Shown here one piece after another: positions 8,903 through 14,814 of a stretch of DNA of 14,814 nucleotides (its first letter is position 1; each line of letters starts with the position of its first letter). The DNA is taken from contig JAUNWC010000008.1 in the NCBI GenBank assembly GCA_030540495.1, positions 1 to 14,814 of the forward strand. Reading direction: 5' to 3'. Both the position numbers and the translations under genes were made by a program. This stretch comes from Bacteroidota bacterium (lineage in GTDB: Bacteria; Bacteroidota; Bacteroidia; Bacteroidales; P3). A model generated the notes under the pieces. The model searched no databases. It was given only the letters and a program-made list of their open reading frames with translations, and was not told where the DNA came from.

Positions 8903-10006
8903 TTATTTCAACAAACTTGCTGCTATAACCATGCGTTGAACCTCGCTTGTTCCTTCGTATATTTCTGTTATTTTGGCATCGCGGAACATTCTTTCCACAG
9001 GGTATTCTCTTGTATAACCATAACCTCCGTGGAATTGTATTGCCTTAGTGGTCATTTCCATAGCAACCTCAGCGGCATATAGTTTAGCCATAGCAGCATC
9101 TTTGCTGTGAGGCAAACCTTTGTCTATTCTCTCTGCAGCACTTCTAACCAAAAAACGCGCGGCATTTATCTTTGTTTCCAAATCAGCCAGTTGGAATTGT
9201 GTTCTTTCTTTTACATACTTAACAGTTTCGTCCATTGCACCTTGAGCAATACCCAAAGCCTGAGAGGCAATACCCAAACGACCTCCGTCCAAGGTCATCA
9301 TAGCAATTTTAAAACCTTTTCCCTCCTTGCCAAGTAGGTTTTCTTTTGGTACTTCACAATTCTCAAATACAAGTTCACAAGTAGCAGAACCTCTGATACC
9401 CAATTTCTTTTCTTTCTTTCCTATGGAAAAACCTTTGAAGCCTTTCTCTACAATAAAGGCAGATATACCCTTGGTGCCAAGGCTCTTATCGGTCATAGCA
9501 AACACCACATAAACATCCGCATAAGAAGCATTGGTAATAAATATTTTACTTCCATTAAGTATCCATTTATCTCCAGCATCTATGGCAGTGGTTTGTTGCA
9601 TAGCAGCATCTGTTCCAGCATTAGGCTCAGTAAGACCAAAGGCTCCTATCCACTCACCAGAGGCAAGTTTTGGCAAATATTGTTGTTTTTGTGCCTCAGT
9701 ACCAAACATAAGTATAGGCTCAGCACACAAAGAAGTATGGGCAGAAACCACAACACCCGTTGTAGCACATACTCTACTCAACTCCTCTACTGCCATAGAA
9801 TACATTTGGGTACTACCTCCTTGACCTCCATATTGCTTTGGAATAGGAATACCCATAATGCCTATTTTTGCCATTTTTTCTACTGTTTCCATTGGAAATC
9901 TTTCCTGCTCATCTATTTCGGCAGCCAATGGTTTAACTTCATTTTCTGCAAACTCTCTTATCATTTGCAAAAATAAATTTTCTTGTTTTGTTAGACTGAA
10001 ATCCAT
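8903..10006 (-). CDS. Short-chain (butyryl-CoA-like) acyl-CoA dehydrogenase with a 12-residue internal deletion
   Basis: This FAD enzyme interconverts acyl-CoA and 2-enoyl-CoA and exchanges electrons with the EtfBA encoded downstream. The family features are clear: FGLTEPNAGTDA at 123-134 and WILNGSKIFITNA at 148-160 (flavin and substrate), FHGGYGYTREYPVER at 325-339, and IYEGTSEVQRM at 349-359 with E351 as the catalytic base. Length is 367, against about 379 for clostridial butyryl-CoA dehydrogenase. The difference is one gap at the F271-Q272 junction. There the usual ERxQFG-(K/R)-P-(I/L)-xxFQ segment reads ERTQFQLADLETKI, so about 12 residues that help bind the neighbouring subunit's FAD are absent while the frame is kept. 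The protein may be impaired. The gene is first in the operon with etfB and etfA. Substrate length is inferred from overall similarity to the butyryl-CoA group. Confidence 0.93.
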   Translation of the reverse strand: MDFSLTKQENLFLQMIREFAENEVKPLAAEIDEQERFPMETVEKMAKIGIMGIPIPKQYGGQGGSTQMYSMAVEELSRVCATTGVVVSAHTSLCAEPILMFGTEAQKQQYLPKLASGEWIGAFGLTEPNAGTDAAMQQTTAIDAGDKWILNGSKIFITNASYADVYVVFAMTDKSLGTKGISAFIVEKGFKGFSIGKKEKKLGIRGSATCELVFENCEVPKENLLGKEGKGFKIAMMTLDGGRLGIASQALGIAQGAMDETVKYVKERTQFQLADLETKINAARFLVRSAAERIDKGLPHSKDAAMAKLYAAEVAMEMTTKAIQFHGGYGYTREYPVERMFRDAKITEIYEGTSEVQRMVIAASLLK

Positions 10007-10062
10007 ATTCTACTCTATTGTGTATTTTACTTTTTTTACTAAAAAAATTACTAAATGAATTG

Positions 10063-10096
10063 CAAAGATATAAAAATTATAGATAATCTAAGCAAA
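10063..10096 (-). promoter_or_regulatory. Promoter of the acyl-CoA dehydrogenase-etfBA operon
   Basis: On the minus strand TATCTTTG (10063-10070), followed by CA, matches the -7 consensus TAnnTTTG. TTTG at 10093-10096 lies 22 nt upstream, slightly farther than the usual 19-20, as a -33 candidate. The box ends 56 nt before the ATG at 10006. Confidence 0.65.
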
Positions 10097-10112
10097 AAAA
10101 ACAAAAAAACAT

Positions 10113-10120
10113 TATCTTTG
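10113..10120 (+). promoter_or_regulatory. -7 box of the hsdRMS operon, giving a probably leaderless mRNA
   Basis: TATCTTTG, followed by CA, matches TAnnTTTG, and only 7 nt separate it from the ATG at 10128. Transcription in Bacteroidota usually begins a few bases past this box, so the message would start at or next to the start codon. No TTG or TTTG occurs at the expected -33 distance on this strand, so the promoter may be weak or need an activator. Confidence 0.6.
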
Positions 10121-10127
10121 CAAAACT

Positions 10128-12482
10128 ATGAAAAGAAAATTTAGCGAAGAGGATATAAAATTGAGATATATAACTCCATCTTTAACAAATAAGGGCTGGT
10201 CGGTAGATGATATAACTATGGAAACCGGAGTACAATTTACCGATGGCAAAATAACCTTAAAGGGTAATAGTGCAGAAAGAGGACAACCTAAACGAGCCGA
10301 TTACATACTTTATTTGAATAAAGCAACTCCTATTGCAATCGTTGAGGCCAAGGATATGAACCATAGTGTAACCGATGGTTTGCAACAAGCAATGCAATAT
10401 GCTAAAATAATGGATTTGCCTTTTGCGTTTAGTAGCAACGGAGAGGGATTTGCAGAACACGATTTTTTAACAGGCAAGGAGCGAATATTTCCCTTAACCG
10501 ACTTTCCAACAAAAGAAGAGTTATACCAAAGATATAAAAACGAAATAAATAACGGAAAAGGACTATCAGAAAAAGAACAAGAGTTAATTAATCAACCTTA
10601 CTGCTCAGGACAAGGAATCAATTCTCCTCGCTATTATCAACGTAATGCAATAAACCGAACCTTAAACGCTATTGCAAAAGGACAAAATCGTATTCTTTTG
10701 GTTATGGCGACAGGAACAGGCAAAACTTACACGGCTTTTCAAATAATTTATCGTTTATTACAATCGGGTATTAAAAGGAAGGTGCTTTATTTAGCCGATA
10801 GAAACATTCTTGTAGACCAATCCATACAACAAGACTTTAAGCCTCTTGAAAAAGTTGTCCATAAGATAAACGTTGCAACAGAAGACCCACAAACAATAAC
10901 ATCCTATAAAGTTTATTTTGCACTTTATCAACAACTAATAGGCGATGATGAAAAAGAATATTACAAAGAATTATTTGATAAAGATTTCTTTGATTTAATT
11001 GTCGTGGATGAGTGTCATAGAGGCAGCGCAAGAGACGACAGTCGTTGGAGAGTAATTTTGGAATACTTCTCTTCTGCAACACAAATAGGTATGACCGCAA
11101 CGCCAAAGGAAACAAAATATCTATCCAATCTTTCTTATTTTGGAGAACCTGTGTATAAATACAGCCTTAACGAAGGTATTGAAGACGGCTTTCTTGCTCC
11201 TTTTAAAGTTATCAATATTACAACAAATATAGGCGATGGTTGGCGACCAACGAAAGGTCAAACAGATGATAAGGGCAATATCATAGAAGACCGTATTTAT
11301 AATAATACTGACTACGATTACAATATAGTAATAGAAGACCGAATAAAAGAAGTGGCCAAAGCCATAAGCGATTACCTTAAAAGCACAGACCGTATGGCTA
11401 AAACTATAATCTTTTGTGCTAACGAAGAACACGCCGCCCGTATGCGTATGGCTCTGATAAACGAGAATAAAGACTTAGTTAAACAAAACTCTGATTATGT
11501 TGTAAGAATAACAAGTAGCGATATTGTTGGCAAAAGCAAATTAGACTACTTTATTTCTGTAAATTCAAAATATCCTGTCATTGCAACAACCAGCGAATTG
11601 CTTTCCACGGGTGTTGATTGCAAAATGGTTAAACTTATAGTGCTTGACCAAAATATAAACTCTATGACAAAGTTTAAACAAATAATTGGTAGAGGCACAA
11701 GAATAAGAGAAAAAGAGGGTAAGACTCATTTCGTTGTTATGGACTTTAGAAATATTACTCGTTTGTTTGCAGACCCTGATTGGGACGGACCAATAGAAAT
11801 AGACGACAATTATCCGCCTGAACCACCCAAACCTTGTCAAATATGTGGAAAATATCCTTGCGTTTGTCCAAAAGAAACATATCTACCGCCACCACCTCCT
11901 ACGACTACTATAAAACCTGTAGTAAAGCCCGATGGTTGCAAAGTTTTTATAACTAATAAAGTTGTATCTATATACGACTCTAAAGGCAAATTGCTTCACA
12001 CAGAAAATATAATAGATTACACAAAAAGCAATATACTTAATTCTTACTCTACACTAAACAATTTTATAAACTATTGGAACGGGAATGCTAAAAACAAAAT
12101 AATCAACGACCTGTTAGAAAACAACGGCATAGATATACAACAACTAAAAAAAGATAGCAATATGCAAGATGTGGATGTTTTTGATTTTATATGCTACATC
12201 GCTTATGGCAAAAAGCCTCTAACAAGACGAGAAAGAGCAGAAAACGTAACAAGAAAAGACATCTTTTCTAAATACGGAGAACAGGCAAGACAAGTATTAA
12301 ACGCTCTTTTGGAAAAATACCAAGATGAAGGTATTTTGCAATTAGAAGATAGAAATATTTTACTCAACGACCCTCTTCGTAAGTTTGGTTCTCCTTCTAC
12401 AATAGCGGGTTTCTTTGGCGGCAAAGAGCAATACGAACAAGCAATAAAAGAACTTGAAGATACATTATATAATATAGCATAA
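10128..12482 (+). CDS. hsdR: Type I restriction enzyme, R subunit (EcoEI-like, type IB)
   Basis: This 784-residue subunit translocates and cleaves DNA in the HsdR2M2S1 complex when target sites are unmodified. The N-terminal nuclease domain carries the PD-(D/E)xK pattern as D58 and E73-A-K75. The SF2 motor follows: Walker A ATGTGKT at 194-200, DECH at 294-297, GMTATP at 321-326, STGVD at 493-497 and motif VI QIIGRGTRI at 518-526. Between motor and C-terminal domain lies an unusual linker with CQICGKYPCVC (570-580) and a run of prolines (587-591). Residues from about 670 to 780, including KPLTRRERAENVTRKDIFSKYG, match the EcoEI R-subunit C-terminal domain that binds the methylase. All catalytic motifs are intact. 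The gene is first in the operon, with only 5 nt between its stop and the hsdM ATG. The small ORFs opposite it are shadows. Confidence 0.96.
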   Translation: MKRKFSEEDIKLRYITPSLTNKGWSVDDITMETGVQFTDGKITLKGNSAERGQPKRADYILYLNKATPIAIVEAKDMNHSVTDGLQQAMQYAKIMDLPFAFSSNGEGFAEHDFLTGKERIFPLTDFPTKEELYQRYKNEINNGKGLSEKEQELINQPYCSGQGINSPRYYQRNAINRTLNAIAKGQNRILLVMATGTGKTYTAFQIIYRLLQSGIKRKVLYLADRNILVDQSIQQDFKPLEKVVHKINVATEDPQTITSYKVYFALYQQLIGDDEKEYYKELFDKDFFDLIVVDECHRGSARDDSRWRVILEYFSSATQIGMTATPKETKYLSNLSYFGEPVYKYSLNEGIEDGFLAPFKVINITTNIGDGWRPTKGQTDDKGNIIEDRIYNNTDYDYNIVIEDRIKEVAKAISDYLKSTDRMAKTIIFCANEEHAARMRMALINENKDLVKQNSDYVVRITSSDIVGKSKLDYFISVNSKYPVIATTSELLSTGVDCKMVKLIVLDQNINSMTKFKQIIGRGTRIREKEGKTHFVVMDFRNITRLFADPDWDGPIEIDDNYPPEPPKPCQICGKYPCVCPKETYLPPPPPTTTIKPVVKPDGCKVFITNKVVSIYDSKGKLLHTENIIDYTKSNILNSYSTLNNFINYWNGNAKNKIINDLLENNGIDIQQLKKDSNMQDVDVFDFICYIAYGKKPLTRRERAENVTRKDIFSKYGEQARQVLNALLEKYQDEGILQLEDRNILLNDPLRKFGSPSTIAGFFGGKEQYEQAIKELEDTLYNIA

Positions 12483-12487
12483 ACAAA

Positions 12488-13978
12488 ATGGCAATAATTA
12501 ATTTTGTAAAGAACATAAGAAACATAATGCGTAACGACCCCGGTATCAATGGAGACGCTCAACGTATAGAACAACTTACTTGGATGCTTTTCCTTAAAGT
12601 ATATGACCAAAAGGAAAAAGACTGGGAATTTATTGAAAGCAACTACAAATCCATAATACCAGAAAACTGTCGTTGGCACAATTGGGCAACGGACAATGGC
12701 AAAGGCAATGCACTAACAGGAGACGAATTGTTAGATTTTGTAAATAATACTTTATTCCCAACGCTTAAGAATTTGGAAATAGACAACAACACTCCAATAA
12801 AAAAAGCCATAGTAAAGACAACTTTCTCAGACGCTAACCAATATATGAAAGACGGCGTTTTGTTACGACAGGTGATAAACGTTGTAGATGCTTTGAATTT
12901 GGGAGACTATGAAGAAAGCCACGCCTTTGGAGAAATCTATGAATCTATCCTTAAAGAAATGCAGTCCGCTGGTACGGCTGGTGAATTTTATACTCCTCGT
13001 GCTTTAACAGACGTTATGGCACAAATCCTTAATCCTCAAATCAATGAAAAGATGGCTGACTTTGCTTGCGGTACGGGAGGCTTTATCATTTCTTGGCTTA
13101 AGGCATTAGACAAAAAAGTAAAAACCACCCAAGACCGCACTGCTTACAACACTTCTATCTATGGCATTGAAAAGAAACAATTCCCTTATATGCTTTGCGT
13201 AACTAACTTACTTTTGCACGGCATAGACTCTCCAGACGTATATCACGATAACTCCTTAATAAAAGATGTTCTCAACTTTACCGAAAGCGACCGCTTTGAC
13301 GTTATACTTATGAATCCTCCTTACGGCGGTAGCGAAAAAGCAGACGTCAAACAGCATTTCCCTTCTGATATGTCTTCCTCTGAAACTGCCGACTTGTTTA
13401 TGGTGCTTATCATGTATCGCTTAAAAGAAAATGGTCGTGCTGCTGTAATCCTTCCAGATGGTTTTCTTTTCGGCACAGACGGAGCAAAGAAAAACATCAA
13501 AACCAAACTTCTAAAAGATTTCAACCTCCACACTATTATACGTCTGCCCGGCTCTGTCTTTGCCCCTTATACTTCCATAGCAACCAACATCCTTTTCTTT
13601 GATAACACAAAAGACTCTTCTGCTCCTCAAGGCTATTCCACCCGCCAAACGTGGTTCTATCGTTTAGATATGCCACAAGGTTACAAACATTTCTCCAAAA
13701 CCAAACCTATGCTCTTTTCTCACTTCCAACCCGTCATAGATTGGTGGAACGACCGTAAAGAAATCGTCAAAGATAACGACGAAAAAAGCCGTCTTTTCTC
13801 AGTAGAAGAACTTATTGCCTCTGATTGCAACTTTGACAGATGCAGATTCCCTAAACAAGAAGACGAAATTCTCTCTCCCGAAGAGTTGCTTGATAACTAC
13901 TATTCCCAACGGGAGCAATTAGATGCTAAAATAGACAATACTCTCCAACAAATCAAACACTTGTTAGATATAGATTAA
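12488..13978 (+). CDS. hsdM: Type I restriction-modification system, methyltransferase subunit
   Basis: This 496-residue N6-adenine methyltransferase uses S-adenosylmethionine and works with HsdS to modify the recognition sequence. The helical N-terminal domain (about 1-150) includes QRIEQLTWMLFLKVYDQKE. AGEFYTPR at 164-171 precedes the catalytic core. Motif I is ADFACGTGGF at 190-199 (SAM binding), and motif IV is NPPY at 276-279 in ILMNPPYGG. LPDGFLFG at 322-329 and LPGSVFAPYTSIATNILFF at 353-371 are further family blocks. The C-terminus (about 460-496) is charged and helical, and in relatives this end contacts HsdS. Length and motifs are complete. It is spaced 5 nt from hsdR and 18 nt from hsdS. 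The coding strand becomes richer in C toward the 3' end (19 C and 6 G in 13501-13560). Confidence 0.96.
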   Translation: MAIINFVKNIRNIMRNDPGINGDAQRIEQLTWMLFLKVYDQKEKDWEFIESNYKSIIPENCRWHNWATDNGKGNALTGDELLDFVNNTLFPTLKNLEIDNNTPIKKAIVKTTFSDANQYMKDGVLLRQVINVVDALNLGDYEESHAFGEIYESILKEMQSAGTAGEFYTPRALTDVMAQILNPQINEKMADFACGTGGFIISWLKALDKKVKTTQDRTAYNTSIYGIEKKQFPYMLCVTNLLLHGIDSPDVYHDNSLIKDVLNFTESDRFDVILMNPPYGGSEKADVKQHFPSDMSSSETADLFMVLIMYRLKENGRAAVILPDGFLFGTDGAKKNIKTKLLKDFNLHTIIRLPGSVFAPYTSIATNILFFDNTKDSSAPQGYSTRQTWFYRLDMPQGYKHFSKTKPMLFSHFQPVIDWWNDRKEIVKDNDEKSRLFSVEELIASDCNFDRCRFPKQEDEILSPEELLDNYYSQREQLDAKIDNTLQQIKHLLDID

Positions 13979-13996
13979 AACCACTTCTTTTCTATT

Positions 13997-14814
13997 ATGA
14001 ATTACACTCAACTTAAAAACGCAATCTTGCAAAAAGCTATCTCTGGTAATCTTTTGCCACAAAACCATAGCGACACTCCCGCCGAAGAACTTCTACTTTC
14101 TATCCAAAAAGAAAAACAACAACTTATTAAACAAAAGAAACTAAAACCTCAAAAACCTCTTGCCCCTATCTCCGAAGACGAAATCCCTTTCCCTATCCCA
14201 GATACTTGGCGGTGGGTAAGATTAGGAGAAGTCGTGACTATGCAAGCAGGAAAAACTCCAACAAGAGGCAACCAATTATATTGGACAAATGGTAAATATA
14301 ATTGGATAACTATTTCTGATATGGTCGCAGGTGATATTATAACATCAACAAAAGAAAAGGTTTCTCAAATAGCAGTTGATAAATGTTTCGGTCAAATTTC
14401 TCCAAAGGGTAGCTTAATAATGAGCTTTAAACTAACTATTGGACGAACTTCTATTTTAGGAATAGATGCTTATCATAATGAGGCTATAGTTACAATTAAT
14501 TCATTTATTGATAAAAATCATATATTTAGAAATTATTTGCTCCTCACTTTACCTATAATAGCAAATATGGGAGATACAAAAGATGCTATAAAAGGAAAAA
14601 CACTTAATAATAAAAGTATGGCAACTTTACCTTTTCCTCTTCCGCCATTGGAGGAGCAGAAAAGAATTGTGGAAAAGTTGGAAGAAATATTGCCCGTAGT
14701 AGAAGAGTATGGAAAAGCACAAGAAGAATTAAACTTGCTTAACAAAACTTTGCCAATAAAACTTAAAAACGCAATCTTGCAAAAAGCTATCTCTGGTAAT
14801 CTTTTGCCACAAAA
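13997..14814 (+). CDS. hsdS: Type I restriction-modification specificity subunit, N-terminal half (3' end cut by window)
   Basis: The frame opens at the ATG at 13997, 18 nt after hsdM, and stays open for 272 codons to the window end. HsdS chooses the DNA target for both methylation and cleavage. Residues 1-65 are the conserved N-terminal region (LKNAILQKAISGNLLPQ at 6-22, then a charged helix). Residues about 66-215 are target-recognition domain 1, opening IPDTWRWVRLGEV and closing LPFPLPPLEEQKRIVEKLEE. Residues about 218-255 form the coiled-coil spacer. LKNAILQKAISGNLLPQ then returns at 256-272, exactly 250 residues after its first occurrence. In the family this second copy introduces TRD2, which must lie beyond the window, so only half of the recognition sequence is specified here. 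Recognition domain 1 is more AT-rich than the flanking conserved parts, which suggests a swapped-in domain. It is also possible that the gene ends soon after the repeat as a half-size HsdS. Confidence 0.94.
   Translation, partial: MNYTQLKNAILQKAISGNLLPQNHSDTPAEELLLSIQKEKQQLIKQKKLKPQKPLAPISEDEIPFPIPDTWRWVRLGEVVTMQAGKTPTRGNQLYWTNGKYNWITISDMVAGDIITSTKEKVSQIAVDKCFGQISPKGSLIMSFKLTIGRTSILGIDAYHNEAIVTINSFIDKNHIFRNYLLLTLPIIANMGDTKDAIKGKTLNNKSMATLPFPLPPLEEQKRIVEKLEEILPVVEEYGKAQEELNLLNKTLPIKLKNAILQKAISGNLLPQ
14010..14064 (+). repeat. Direct repeat copy 1 in hsdS
   Basis: A 55-nt sequence covering codons for about residues 5-22 of HsdS, identical to 14760-14814. The preceding bases differ (C at 14009, A at 14759), so the left boundary is sharp. 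Confidence 0.95.
14760..14814 (+). repeat. Direct repeat copy 2 in hsdS, reaching the window end
   Basis: Identical over 55 nt to 14010-14064, in the same orientation and reading frame, offset by exactly 750 bp. The identity runs to the last base, so the true repeat may be longer. Confidence 0.95.

Larger units (their letters stand above)
10061..10122. repeat. 10-bp inverted repeat holding the two divergent -7 boxes
   Basis: TGCAAAGATA (10061-10070) and TATCTTTGCA (10113-10122) are perfect inverted copies around 42 bp of nearly pure A/T sequence. Each arm contains a -7 promoter box pointing outward, one for the dehydrogenase operon and one for hsdRMS. The symmetry may simply reflect two good matches to the same promoter consensus. 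Confidence 0.6.

Noticed and set aside
10061..10122. Invertible promoter switch as an annotated feature
   Set aside because: The arms are only 10 bp and coincide with promoter consensus boxes, and no recombinase gene is in the window. It is kept only as a speculative remark.
12203..12679. Minus-strand 158-codon open frame across the hsdR-hsdM junction
   Set aside because: Both hsdR and hsdM are clearly coding on the opposite strand here, and the translation has no family features.
14010..14814. Repeat pair as insertion-sequence or transposon ends
   Set aside because: The copies are direct, in frame and inside the hsdS coding sequence, with no transposase between them. The half-repeat architecture of HsdS explains them better.

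Overview
The window looks like a piece of a low-GC Bacteroidota (probably Bacteroidales) chromosome. Three independent signs support this: a very large secreted protease ends in a type IX secretion (Por) sorting domain; the promoters carry the Bacteroidota -7 motif TAnnTTTG, here extended to TAnnTTTGCA; and Shine-Dalgarno sequences are generally absent. The species cannot be named from the sequence alone.

Left part (1-4179, minus strand): one uninterrupted reading frame of at least 1393 codons that runs off the left edge. It encodes an M6-family zinc metalloprotease with a signal peptide, a catalytic HExxHxxGxxD motif, an alternating series of fibronectin-like and jelly-roll-like modules, and the first part of a T9SS C-terminal sorting domain.

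Middle part (4284-6855, minus strand): a small two-helix membrane protein, a NatA-type ABC ATPase and a NatB-type ABC-2 permease, closely spaced as one likely operon for an exporter of unknown substrate. A strong hairpin at 6930-6979 separates it from the next unit. From 10006 down to 6998 (minus strand) lies an acyl-CoA dehydrogenase-etfB-etfA operon. It resembles the butyryl-CoA dehydrogenase/electron-transfer flavoprotein units of anaerobes. The dehydrogenase lacks 12 residues in a conserved FAD/subunit-interface stretch.

Right part (10128-14814, plus strand): a type I restriction-modification operon in the order hsdR-hsdM-hsdS, transcribed divergently from the dehydrogenase operon. Its -7 box lies only 7 nt before the hsdR ATG, so the mRNA is probably leaderless. 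hsdS is cut by the right edge after its first target-recognition half. The window ends inside an exact second copy, 750 bp downstream, of a 55-nt sequence that begins the gene. Such repeats allow exchange of target-recognition domains, so this locus may vary its specificity.

No tRNA, rRNA, CRISPR array, insertion sequence or prophage was seen, and there is no gene-free stretch longer than 300 bases. I found no convincing wholly new system. The items most worth checking are the hsdS repeat and the dehydrogenase deletion.
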